Assembly: GCA_036925085.1 (NCBI GenBank)
Contig: JAUPFP010000071.1
Location: 124,001 to 188,000, forward strand
Reading direction: 5' to 3'
Origin: Brachycybe producta
Lineage: Eukaryota > Arthropoda > Diplopoda > Playtdesmida > Andrognathidae
Length of the DNA stretch: 64,000 nt
The notes below the pieces were generated by a model. The model did no database searches, was not told the DNA's origin, and saw only the letters and a list, made by a program, of their open reading frames with translations. Both the position numbers and the translations under genes were made by a program. Below are positions 1 through 10,155 of this stretch, piece after piece. How positions within the stretch are numbered: position 1 is the first letter of the stretch; every line of letters begins with the position of its first letter.

Positions 1-2
1 GA

Positions 3-491
3 GACTATGATGCCAGCGACAAGAACCCACGCATCGCCGTCACGATCAACGGAAAGTGTATACGAATGCTCGCGGACACCGGAGCTACGGGCAGCGTTAT
101 CACCATTGAACTCGCGCAGGAACACAAGTTCGAAATCGAGCCTGTGTTAATCCCACCCAACATTCAGGGTGTGGGAGGCCAACGGATCACCGTGGTGGGG
201 CGACTCGCCGCAACGGTCCAGCTGGGCCCCCACGCTGTGCGAGGGCACTTACTAGTGATTACCGGCCGGCACGAAGCCATCTTAGGCCGAGATCTAGGCC
301 GGGCTCTGCACTTAGCTGTGTCCATGACAACAAATAAAGTATACGTGGAGGATGACCTCTTCGAGTCCACACTCCGACAAAAATGCATCGAAGCACACAT
401 CGGATGGGCTCTGGGAGAAACTTCCGTAGAGGCCCCTGGCAAATCTGCCAGCACCTCTAGGGAAAACCTCGAAACTCCACCCCGTAAGTGA
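3..491 (+). pseudogene. Retropepsin-type aspartic protease fragment of the plus-strand retroelement
   Basis: The frame is open from the window edge. After a start-like TINGK strand it shows the catalytic motif LADTGATGS and, about 65 residues later, the flap/C-terminal motif ILGRDLG, as in Ty3/gypsy proteases. The protein aligns over its length with the protease part of the minus-strand element (10109-10500 region; LVDTGAHGS and ILGRDLG). After the shared EDDLFES motif the two diverge and this frame stops at 489-491, where RT should continue. It is therefore a remnant at a deletion junction. The start lies outside the window. Confidence 0.8.
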
Positions 492-1985
492 CGACGGAAG
501 CAACGGCCACCCACGCTGTCAAGAAACCAAACGCGACGAAAATAAAACAATAATTCACCAGTGTTTATTTCATGACTATGGAAATAAACACCAGCAACCA
601 TCAAATATCAACAATAGAAGAGCGGGAGGAATTTGAGGAATTGTTGTGTTAAGAAACAACTGAGGACAGTTGTCAAGAGGTGGGGGAGGGGATAAAAGGA
701 ACCCCCCAACAAATAAACAACCCCACAGCATCAACAACCCCTCTAAACACTCTCAAATAACTCCCAAAACTCTACAAAATTCATACAACTTTAATTTTGA
801 AACACTTTTAAACTTTTCAAAATGGCCGCCGATATTTACATATTGGCAACCATTTCAAACATGCAATAAACTACACCGGAACCACGTGGCCTTCACAAAC
901 AACTGTCAACCACGTGGTGCACCTGAGAAAAACGCCGAAGGCCAGTCAAGGACGTTCAGAAGAAGAAATCAAGAGCCATAAAAGGGTCAGCAAAAGGAAA
1001 ACACCGTGCTCCCCTTTATTATGGACGGACGTCATTGACCATGCTGTTGACAGTAGAAGGATAGAAACTTCAAAGAGACAATTGCTCTGGGGGCCAGACC
1101 AATGCACTGGGACTTCAAAGAAAAAAAAAAAAACAACAAAAACTGCTGGCCATAAACAAATAAAAAAGGAAGAAAATCAGTTTTGAAGATTTTGTGAGAG
1201 CGGACACCTTCAATTAAAAAATAAAATTGAAGAACCTGTCACCCTCTCAATTAAGATCGAATTGTGGGACACCAACTCCTGTCCCACTCCCCCCTAAAAA
1301 TAATAACAAACAGCAAGGTACATTAGTAACCTTGCTGACCTATTCTTTCCGAAAAAAGGCATTAAGGAAAAGAAGGGGAGAAAGTTAATGGGCAACTTCA
1401 CACCTCGGTGTGAAATAAAATAACGGCCCTTCTCCCTCGAGATTCCTTAGTCCTTTTGTTTATCTAAAAATAATAAACAGGACCGACTCTGATAAGAATT
1501 AGATCAACACCTCTCACATCTAATGTCGGTGGGACAACCCCCACCCCCAATAAATAAAGTCGTGAAGAAACCAATTAGAGTAAGGTGTCTTATTCTAAAA
1601 GGGGCCGGCCCTTCTAACTTTTAAAATTAAATAAGAAAAATGACCAAACTTGGTCAATTACCACTCGATTTGCTCTCTTCAAAGAAGCACTCGTTTTTGT
1701 TCATCTCTTTATGCTCGATCTTTTGCAATCCTCAAATCTTCAATCTACTTCTGTGCCAAGTTCCAAATTTTAATTTCGAACTTCTTCAGTTTTTGTTGTC
1801 AATCCAAAGCTTGAGTGCCACCTTCAAGCCTTTGAACTCACGTGCAGTGCATCAGACTTCAGAACTTTTTGGATCTCTTGGAATAATAACAGAGTGATCG
1901 GGGACCGATTTCTGTTATTATTTGGAAGTAATCACCAGCAGCGGGACTTTTGAAAAAGTAAGAACTTTTAAACTCTTAAGAAATA
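492..1985 (+). other. Noncoding segment of the plus-strand retroelement
   Basis: I found no convincing gene here. A short inverted repeat flanks 563-585. The sequence around 650-690 (AACTGAGGACAGTTGT) matches the 3' end of the integrase gene of the minus-strand element. The rest, about 700-1985, is A-rich with short inverted repeats (for example the TGTGGGAC/GTCCCAC pair near 1263-1290). It has no counterpart in the much shorter integrase-to-accessory gap of the minus-strand element, so it may be a separate insertion or an expanded leader. Confidence 0.5.
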
Positions 1986-4160
1986 TGCCAGGTAGAGGCT
2001 CATGGAGAGGAGGCAGAATGATGTCTGCCTCTTCTAGTGAAGATGAGACGGAGAGTGGAACGGCGGGGACCGCTGAACCCCTCTCTCAATCTACCTGCCA
2101 GCTACAAAAGGCGGGCGCCGCCAGTGCGCCAATAACGAGAAGAGAGTCGCCAAACATAATAGATAGGCGCCGCACCTCCTCCGAACCGGAGAATTTTCAC
2201 CGGCGGGGGGAGAAGCGCCTAAAAGCAAGCTTCAAGCGACCTGCCAATGTCGGGCGCGAAGGGAAGCCTGCTGCTCCAAGCAGCATCGTCCCCTTCGACG
2301 TCACGACATCAAAACACTACTGGGAGGAGCGGGAAGACCGCATCGATATCAACATCATGGCATGGGGGGTTAACCAGGCGTTCCGCGATAGCATCGCGCC
2401 TGGTCAACCCATTCCGGGTGGAGCTGAAGCAAGAGGGAAGCGTGGGGGAGGCGGATCTGTGCCTTCCCCCCTCGAAGACCTCCACTTGGAGATGCAGAGG
2501 GAGGCTGCCCTTCGTCAGGCAGCCAGAGATAAAAAAGAAGGGGAAGACAATCTGGCGTACCTCCGTGCGGTTTGCGCCCGCCTTGTCGAGCTGGGCTTAC
2601 CGTGTACGGCGCAACTCCCGAAGGAGGAGCTCCTGCGAATCGAGGCCCGACTCCAAGAAACCGCCCGAGTTACGTCGTCAGCTACGTCATCATCTCCATC
2701 CTCAAACTCGCCAGCAACCCTGACAACTAGCCTCTCCACATCTCCTTCTCCACCCATAACGCCACCAGAGCCTTTCCAACACTGCTCACCGGTGCCGTCA
2801 ATCACTCCGCCGCCTCCTCCTCATACACCATTATCATCACCACCAACCTCCCGATGTGCCACGCCTCCACGCAGCAAGGCCGCCACACCAACTCCGACTC
2901 CAAAGTTACCTTCCATAGTGGTGGTCCCCCAACCTTTTCGTGTTCAGGTTCCCACTGGGGCTCGCCCCAAGGAGCCTCAACAGTCCTACAGGGGCCACCA
3001 CTCTTCTCGAGACTCTTCAACGGCCACAACCACGTCGCTCTTCGCCACGTGGTTCCGATCTTTCGCCCCGACGCCGACCCGACGGAAGAAGTCAGCAGGA
3101 ACAACGTGGTTCCTCTGGATGCGGCCTTCCGCCGCGTAATAACTTCGACCCAAGGGTCAGGCAAGATCTACAGGATCACCGAGTCCAACTGGACCGCGAC
3201 CATCGCTACGAAACTCGGGGCCCTCCTACTCGGGTCCCGCATCGCTCTCCTCCTCCGCCACCTCCGGGCCGCCCTTCTGGACGACCTACGCCTACACCTT
3301 TGATGCCGCCACCTTCCGCCGAGCGTGCCGCGTTCTTGAAAAAACAGAAGGCCATCACAAACCTTCTGCAAGACGTCATGCAACAGGGAGGTGACCCCAT
3401 GGAAGCACTGGGCCGTGCACCAGGAAGTGCCAAGCCACTGGAGGCGCTGAGCAGGAAGTCAGCATCGAAGCGACTACGTCAGCGGGCCCGCGATATGGCC
3501 CGGTCCGCCTTGCGCCATGCCAGGCCTATCGCAGGCGCATCAGTTTCTCTGGAACCTGCGGCTCCAACACCAGCCCGACCAGCCGCACCGCCCACTGTAC
3601 CCCATGCCGGGGCTACTCTGGGGCGGTTACCGCTGGATCGTCCGTTCCGTGCAGCCACCTCCGGCGAGAGGTTGCTCAACAATCGGTGGGTCACTTGGCA
3701 GCGCGAAGTGCGCTCTGCCAACACCCTTTACGTAGGACACTTCTCTTTGGAGGAAGGGTTCCCCCGTCTGGACCTCCCTCCCCGGGAGCGATATGTTGTG
3801 GGACTCTCCCGCCTAACAAGTGTCCTCGTCACCATCGTCTTCCCAAGAAGACGGATTGTTGAAACCATCAGTTTCGCCGGAGATGCCATCGATGAAGCCA
3901 CGGAAGCCCTTTTGGGAGCTTTCGTCAACTCCGTCTTTGGACTGCCAGCTGGACAGACGTTCCGCACCAGTCGTCACTACATTCCGGAACCGGATCCTCG
4001 TTACCGAATCGCCATCTTATGGGACGCCGCTTGGGCTACGCTGTACAACAAGCGGTCCTCCCGTAAGATTATCGGGGACCGGGACATCATCAATATCTTC
4101 CACCGGGATCTACCTGACGACCAGGGACAATGGCTGTCTGCCGCATCCAGCTACCGATGA
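1986..4160 (+). pseudogene. Long form of the post-integrase accessory protein, frame-broken
   Basis: The ATG at 1986 opens an acidic and Ser-rich N-terminus, then a basic stretch, a charged helical segment around 2470-2660 and a long Pro/Ser/Thr-rich linker. The readable protein moves from one frame (1986 to about 3000) to a second (about 3000-3210) and a third (about 3220-4160), so at least two frameshifts are present. The last 170 residues (about 3638-4145) contain GERLLNNRW, ANTLYVGH, EEGFPRL, RYVVG and AILWDA, and match the extra ORF of the minus-strand element block by block without large gaps. No signal peptide or membrane span is visible. The function is unknown. By position it is in the env slot, but it does not look like an envelope. 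Confidence 0.6.
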
Positions 4161-4558
4161 GGCCAGGTCCGGTGGGATTACCCCCCGTACGGTTCATGGG
4201 CCCAGGATCCTCCCCACCCTCCGCAGCAGGGATAGCTGCGCGCCACATGTACTCATGTGGTTGCCACCCATCCGGGTGGCAGTATTGAAAAATTTATAAA
4301 AAATAAAATACGTTGCAACTGTTCTTTTCTTTTTAGATTTCCATAGCGGCTCGCCACTCAGCGAGCATTGATTATTTTTTTATGTTTTCAGCCTTTTTCA
4401 CTTTTCTAGGGCGCTGACACTTCAGTGCCAGTGCCTTTCCATAACCACCTTTGTACACGGTAAGTCCTCAGCCACCCATGTCTCCCCGCTGCGTAACTTG
4501 AAAACCTTCCACCCTTGGCTGGAGTACGAGGACGTACTCCAAGCAAAGTTGGAGGGTA
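4161..4558 (+). other. 3' UTR of the plus-strand retroelement with palindromes
   Basis: It contains GCTCGCCACTCAGCGAGC near 4351 and the arms of CACTTCAGTG near 4418-4440. The 47 bases ending at 4460 (CCATAACCACC...ACACGG) are identical, in inverse orientation, to 5245-5291. A G-rich run, GGAGGG, directly precedes the LTR and may be the polypurine tract. Confidence 0.55.
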
Positions 4559-5244
4559 TGTAACACCCTGTAAATCGTGATCCCGCCAAAACCATAGCCT
4601 GGGGGGTAAACAACTCTCAACCGTCCCTCCCTCCTCTCTGACTCACCTTTCTGACTCATGCCCAAGCGGCGGATTGATACATAAAGGACCATGGTCACTT
4701 GGACCTGGTTACACCTTGCAGGTGTACACAGGTCCAAGGTATAAAAGGACCGTGTTCCTCTTTGTTCAGAAGTTCTTTCCTTTGCCTGTTTTTGAGATAC
4801 ATTCCAAATCATGGGCCTGAGGATTTCCAGTTAGTATATTACTATTTACCCTTGTATCTGTACTTCTTACAAGGAATGAATAAAAGTGTTGTAACAAGAA
4901 GTAGCGTTGTCTCTATGTCTTTATGTTAATAACTTCTCTTCAGAGGCCAGAGGTTTCATAGGGCAGGAGCTATACGATTCTCAGCAGCTACAACATCTTC
5001 TCTGGTCGGAATACCGATGGAGAAGATGTATATCAGCATCAACCGGAAGAGAGAGATGGCCGCCACTCTCCTGCATCGATTACACCCCCATGCAGAAGAG
5101 TGACTACAATCTATCTCCATCCAGCTCTCTCTACAGCTCGGATCTTCTCTGTGCAGGTGTCATACTGCTCAGAGAAGAAACGAAAAGTAGAAAATGTCAT
5201 CTAAAGGTTGGTAATAAAATATTGGTTGATGTCAAAAGCTCACA
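4559..5244 (+). repeat. LTR, 686 bp, plus orientation (3' LTR of the plus-strand element)
   Basis: It begins TGTAACACC and ends AGCTCACA, the usual TG...CA ends. A copy of identical length (13793-14478) lies in the opposite orientation and is about 96-97% identical in the parts I compared. In plus orientation it carries a TATA box (TATAAAAGG near 4740) and a poly(A) signal (AATAAA near 4877), giving a U3-R-U5 order. Immediately downstream is the truncated 3' UTR of the minus-strand element. Confidence 0.85.
4698..4748 (+). promoter_or_regulatory. Hairpin directly abutting the LTR TATA box
   Basis: CTTGGACCTG at 4698 pairs with CAGGTCCAAG ending at 4738. An inner stem, TACACCT/AGGTGTA, makes a long interrupted palindrome that ends at the TATAAAAGG box. 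The second LTR copy (about 14290-14340) preserves the palindrome. It could be a protein-binding site or an RNA structure; which one is not decided by the sequence. Confidence 0.6.
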
Positions 5245-5486
5245 CCGTGTACAAAGGTGGTTATGGAAAGGCACTGGCACTGAAGTGTCAGTGCCCTTTG
5301 AAAAATGCAAATTCTGAAAATAAAAAGGCAACACAATTAATACTCGCTGAGTGGCGAGTTCCTATGGAAATTTACAAGAAAATACTTATTTATACATAAA
5401 GCAATTATAACAGAATTCTTTTCTTTTTTTTTTTTTTTTTTTTGAGCTCACCACCCCAATGGGCGGTGACCACACGGTTTTCTAAT
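5245..5486 (-). other. 3' UTR of the minus-strand retroelement
   Basis: It holds the palindromic CACTGAAGTG arms and the CTCGCTGAGTGGCGAG motif, both also found in inverse orientation at about 4350-4460. A poly-T run on the plus strand (about 5423-5443) is present. The shared bases closest to the junction are identical, while those further in have diverged. Confidence 0.6.
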
Positions 5487-6464
5487 CTATACCCATGTCG
5501 GTTGATTGCATGCACATGTACATGCAGAGACATATCCGTGAAGTGCTTGTAGGGGGTCTGCCGGTGAGTGGAGGAGGTGGCTCCGCAGCCAGGGATGATA
5601 GGATTCCCAGGCGGCGACGATCCATCTGTTGTCGAAGCCCCGGAGACTTTCCATGAAACTTCGGTGGACGGTGGCGTCGGCGGCGATCAGTCGGGCCGGT
5701 GGTTGCCCGGTGAGGACACCGTAAACGGCGTCCCACAGGATGGCGGCCTGGTAAGTGGCGCGGGTCCTCCAAACGATCATTCGGGCAATGCTGTATGCTC
5801 CGTTAAGTGGGACTCCCAGGAGACTGTTAAAGAAAGCCTGCTGAAGGGCGCCCAATGCTGGAGTGATGGGCTGCTCGGCAAACTGGTATATTTCAATGTA
5901 CCGGGTGGACGGAGTTAAGACGGCCATAGAGAGTTGCAGGTAGTATGACATTCCTACAACGTAGCGCCCTTCCTCCGGTATGTAGAGGCGCGGAAATCCC
6001 TCCATCAGGTCATAGTGACCGATGTAATAGGTGTTCGCGGGCCGCACCTGTCGTTGCCAGAGTGCCCAGCAATTATTTAGCAGTCTTTCACATCGTGCTT
6101 CCTGACGAAGTGGTCGATATACCGGTAGTCTCCTGGTAGTGACTGTTGGTATGCGAAAAGGTTGTGTCACTTGCGGCAAAGTTAGTACGGGGGTTGCTGA
6201 GGCTGCGGCGATATGGCGAGACGAGGCAGTTGACGTCGTTAGGTCGACAGCGCGCGCTGTGTCGTCCCCGACTTCCTCGATGCCGAGTTGCCGCGTTGTC
6301 GTGTCATCAGAGTCCATCCTAGTAGATGGGTCAGGGATGGCATCGTCCTGGCTTCCCGTTGTTTCGTTGCACTGTGACATCCTTGTTCTTCCAGAATTGT
6401 TTCCGAAGTGCTGGTGACCAGCCTGGCGTTGGCTATATACTTGTGTGTTTCCCGACTTCCCCAT
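5487..6464 (-). CDS. Extra ORF after integrase: orphan-domain protein (325 aa)
   Basis: Starting at the ATG at 6464, the first 130 residues are low-complexity (Ser/Thr/Asp-rich). The rest is a compact domain of about 170 residues with CERLLNNCW, ANTYYIGH, MEGFPRL, GRYVVG, a FAEQPI segment and AILWDA. The same blocks occur in order in the plus-strand element (3638-4145). I see no signal peptide, TM helix, zinc knuckle or known enzymatic motif. It lies 370 bases after the integrase ORF, where gypsy elements may carry env. I do not recognise the family; a capsid-type role is possible because the gag-position ORF lacks obvious capsid motifs, but this is inference. Confidence 0.75.
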   Translation of the reverse strand: MGKSGNTQVYSQRQAGHQHFGNNSGRTRMSQCNETTGSQDDAIPDPSTRMDSDDTTTRQLGIEEVGDDTARAVDLTTSTASSRHIAAASATPVLTLPQVTQPFRIPTVTTRRLPVYRPLRQEARCERLLNNCWALWQRQVRPANTYYIGHYDLMEGFPRLYIPEEGRYVVGMSYYLQLSMAVLTPSTRYIEIYQFAEQPITPALGALQQAFFNSLLGVPLNGAYSIARMIVWRTRATYQAAILWDAVYGVLTGQPPARLIAADATVHRSFMESLRGFDNRWIVAAWESYHPWLRSHLLHSPADPLQALHGYVSACTCACNQPTWV

Positions 6465-6833
6465 CGAGGTGTGAAATTCCAGGGTCCCATGGAAATCGTA
6501 TAATTCCACGAAGCTGGCTGGAACTCCAATAAGCCACCCAATTTGTTTGTTATTGGAGGCTCGCGGGGTGTCGGTTTCTGAGTATTAAACGCCGTTCTTC
6601 CACTATTGTTTGTTATTGTTGTCAGACGACCTGGTCCCCAAACGCAGTGTACGAAAGTTTCCCCATTGGAATCAGATTCGAGTGGTGAAATGTGAGCAGG
6701 GGTGTGTGAATGTTTGTGGTCACACACGTTGTTGTTTGTTTATATTGGTGTGTGTCAGCAAGTGACCAATGTGATGATATAAACAACCAAAAGAAAAAAT
6801 TAGGTTGTATGGGTTGTTGATAGGGTTATTGGT
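6465..6833 (-). other. Spacer between integrase and extra ORF
   Basis: No gene is evident. The stretch is rich in short CAACAA/TTGTTG tracts and could hold a splice acceptor or leader for the extra ORF. No clear signal stands out. Confidence 0.4.
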
Positions 6834-8683
6834 TTATTGTGGTGAGGAGGTAGGTTCCTCTTGTTGTGGGGAGCTGGATTTGTCTTCCCCCTCCAACCCT
6901 TGAACAACTGTCCTCAGTTGTTTTGGCTTGATATGTACAATGTTCACCGTGTCTCGAATCAATCTTCCAAACGTATCTTCGTGCTCCAGCTCGAGCACCG
7001 TGTCGCTGATGATTTTGGTTACCGTGTAACCATCCCTGTACGAGTAACGTAGTTTCTTGGTCTCATCAGGCACGATGCGTTGATCTCGAACGAGTACTGG
7101 GTCTCCGATTTTATACGTGTGGAGTTTTTCGTCTTGCGTCATAGTACTTCTTCTGTCGCAAATGGGCCTTGTGCAGGTTGGCCCTTGCGATTTCGACCTC
7201 TTCCGTGGCAACCACAGAAGGTGCTGCAGGGTTTGAATCCATAACCTTCGGTAGGAGAGGTGCCCGATTGTCGATTCGCAGTCGGGCCTCTCTTCCAAAC
7301 ATTAAGCGGTATGGCGAGAACTTCGTCGACGTGTGGGTCGCGGTGTTGTAAGCGAAGGTGGCGGCTTGGAGATGGAAATACCAATCCCGCTGTCCTTTTT
7401 CAGGCGTCAGGAGTCTCTTGACGGTCTGCATTATAGTTTTGTTGGTCCTTTCCGCAAGACCGTCTCCTTGCGGAAAGTACGCTGTCGTGGTGGCGTGCTT
7501 TATTCCCAGCTCGTCACACAGCGCCTGTGTGTCTTTAGCTGTAAAAGGTGTCCCCCGGTCGGTGATTATCCTCCTGGGCATCCCGATAAGATACACGATC
7601 GTATCTTGGAGGAAATTCTTAGTTGTTTTGGCCGACTGGCTGTGCACAGCTCGTGTGAAACAGAATCTGGTGGCATAATCCACTGCCAGGATGATGTGCT
7701 TGACACTACCCAGTGATTTTGGCAGGGGACCGATGTAATCGATCCCCCAGCATTCACCTGGGTCTCCAACTTCCATTTCATGGAGGAACCCGGGCAGCTT
7801 GGACTGTGGTGTCTTGCACTTTTGGCATATCTCGCACGTGCGCACATATTCGATGGTATCCTGCTTCCAGGTTGGCCAAAAGAACCGTTGGCACACTTTT
7901 TCCAATGTCTTATCCTGGCCGAAATGTCCGGCTTCAGGACTATCGTGTAAAAGTCTCAGAACTTCGGGTACCAGATGTTTGGGTACCACTGTCACGAGCT
8001 TGGGCGTTATGCTGCCCTGGTAGACAAGGGCACACAAAACCTCGTCTATGATGACATAGGTATGGTGAAGCTCGGTACTTGGATTGTTGCGAAGTTCGGT
8101 CTTAATCTGTGTCACGTTCGGGTCTCTTGTTTGTTCAACCGACCAATCCCAACGCAATGTGACTGCGTAAACCACACTGTCGTCGAGGTCATCTGGGGTA
8201 GCCTGCAGCTTCCAGTCTTCAGGAACGTCCACCGGACTCCGTGAAATGCAATCTGCATCCACGTGAGTGATGTCGGCCTTGTAGACTACGGTGTAGTCGT
8301 ATTCCTGGAGCAGTAGCTGCCAGCGGCCCAGGCGTCCTTGGAGTCGCTGTGCGGTTTTTAAGTAGCACAGTGCATGATGGTCGGTGACGATGACAAAGGC
8401 TTTGTTAAAGAGATAAGGTCTAAACTTGATGATGCCGTACACCACTGCGAGGCACTCTTTATCTGTTGTTGAATAGTTTAATTCGGCGTCTCGGAGCACT
8501 CGAGAGACACCACCCAGGATCTGCAGTTCCTTAGATGGTGACTGTTGGTAGAGGATAGCTCCGATGCCGTAAGCAGAGGCGTCGGTGTGCATTTTGATTT
8601 CGGCATCTGGGTCGTAAATGGCCAATATTGGCGCGGTGACAAGTTTAGTCTTTAACAGAGTGAATGCTGCTTCTCTGCCGATC
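6834..8683 (-). pseudogene. pol: RNase H and integrase part of gypsy pol
   Basis: After the stop codon at 8684-8686 the same frame continues with RNase H (HTDASAYGIGAIL; later TDHHAL), then the integrase zinc-binding HHCC region (GHFG ... CEICQKCK) and the DDE core: WGIDYIGPLP, ITDRGTPF and DGLAERTNKTI. The catalytic D, D and E are all present. Near 7125-7145 the frame shifts by one base, so the integrase C-terminus (YKIGDPVLVRD to the stop at 6834) reads in another frame. The enzyme would cleave and insert element cDNA. The copy is dead because of the upstream stop and this frameshift. Confidence 0.88.
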
Positions 8684-10155
8684 GTCTATAAAAAGGGCAG
8701 CCCCTTTTTGGTCATATCCGTGAGTGGTTTAGCGATGTGGGCAAAGTTGACAATAAACCGCCGGTAGAAACCGGCCATGCCCAGAAATCGCTTCACCTCC
8801 TTGACATTAGTAGGTGCCGCTAAGGCGGAGATGGCAACCACTTTCCTCGGGTCTGGACGCACTCCTTCTTTGGAGATGATGTGTCCCAGGTAGAGGACTT
8901 CGTCGTAGCCGAAGAAGCTCTTTTCAAGGTGAAGCTTCAACCCCGCCTCTCTTAGGAGTCCTAGGACGCAGTCCAACCTTTCCAAAAACTGTTCAAAAGT
9001 CGCGCCGAATACGATGATGTCGTCTAGGTAGACTAGACAAGTCTCCCATTTGTGGCCAGCCAAAAGGATATCCAGGGCACGCTGCATAGTAGCAGGAGCG
9101 TTACGCAGACCAAAGGGCATCCGATTGAATTCGAACAGCCCACCGGGTGTGATGAACGCGGTCTTCTCCCTATCCTCTTTGGCGACCTCAAACTGCCAAT
9201 AGCCGGAGATCATGTCGAGGGTCGCGAAGATCCTCGACCCACGGAGCGAGTCTAAAGCATCATCGATTCGGGGTAGTGGGTAATTGTCTGGTTTGGTGAT
9301 ATCGTTCAGGCGTCTATAGTCAATGCAGAAACGCCACTGTCCATCCTTCTTCTTCACCAGGACTACTGCTGAAGCATAAGGAGACTTGGATTCGCTGGCT
9401 ACTCCGGATTTGAGCATCTCCTCAACTGTCTTCCGGATGATCTCCCGCTGCTCGGGGCCACTCCTTCGGAGGGGTTCCCGCACGGGTGCATGATCGCCAG
9501 TATCGATTCGATGTTCCGTGAGGTTGGTACATCCAAGTTCCGACGTTTCTAGCGCGAAGACATCTCGATAGGATCTCAAAAGATCCATTAGAATGCGCCT
9601 CTGGCCATTACGTAATCGAGGCCCGAGTTGCATTGCTTCGTCGAATTTAGCACCTGACTCTTTTGTCATGATTGGGTCAGCGTTTGAAGTGGTCTTTACC
9701 TCAACCGTTTCGAAGCAGTAGTCTTTTTGTACATGGGCTATCACTTCGCCGGAGACCAGGGTCAATGGCCCCATAGTGGTGTTCAGGACTTCGACTAGGA
9801 AGCTGTTGCTGTTACGGCCTTGCATAATGCCGGGGGCCACCCAGACCCCCCTCGAGGCGCGTAGCTTCTCGTCAGGAGAGACCACAAAAAGATCCTGATC
9901 TGTGAGGATCCTAGAGGCCTCTACCTCCACTAGCGTTGTCCCACGGCCAGTGAGCTGCGTTAGCCCCTTGACTACTAGGTATTCGTCTGGTTGCTGCATA
10001 AGCTTGACTTCAATGGGAGCGGTGTCCGACTCCCCAAGAGTGGCTGGCGTGATTTCTTCCAGAGCACTCTTGACGTACGCCTGAATACTCTGCCTTCGGA
10101 GTGCTGATTCAAAGAGGTCGTCCTCTAAGTAGACTATTGGTCTGCATAGACACAA
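8684..10155 (-). pseudogene. pol: Reverse transcriptase part of gypsy pol, ended by an in-frame TAG
   Basis: It shows LTEHRIDTGDHAPV, FCIDYRRLN, the fingers/palm motif FATLDMISGYWQ, FNRMPFGLRNAP and the active-site box YLDDIIVF, in the order typical of Ty3/gypsy RT. The thumb continues to LGMAGFYRRF. An in-frame TAG at 8684-8686 separates RT from RNase H; the frame stays open on the other side, so this is a point mutation. At the 5' side the frame overlaps the protease ORF, because about two bases are missing near 10140 compared with the plus-strand copy, where the frame runs through. Confidence 0.9.

Larger units (their letters stand above)
1..5244 (+). mobile_element. Ty3/gypsy-type LTR retroelement, internally deleted, 5' end outside window
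   Basis: Reading on the plus strand, this element has a retropepsin fragment at the left edge, a noncoding stretch, a frame-broken protein with the family's orphan C-terminal domain, a 3' UTR with palindromes, and an LTR at 4559-5244. RT, RNase H and integrase are missing. Sequence at about 650-690 matches the end of the integrase gene of the minus-strand relative (around 6890-6935), so the deletion joins the protease end to the integrase end. Its 5' LTR is not in the window. The sequence after its 3' LTR (from 5245) is the 3' UTR of the other element in reverse, which suggests it inserted there. Confidence 0.7.

Noticed and set aside
3168-3433. Minus-strand Arg/Gly-rich frames opposite the accessory protein
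   Set aside because: They are antisense shadows of a GC-rich, Pro-coding stretch.
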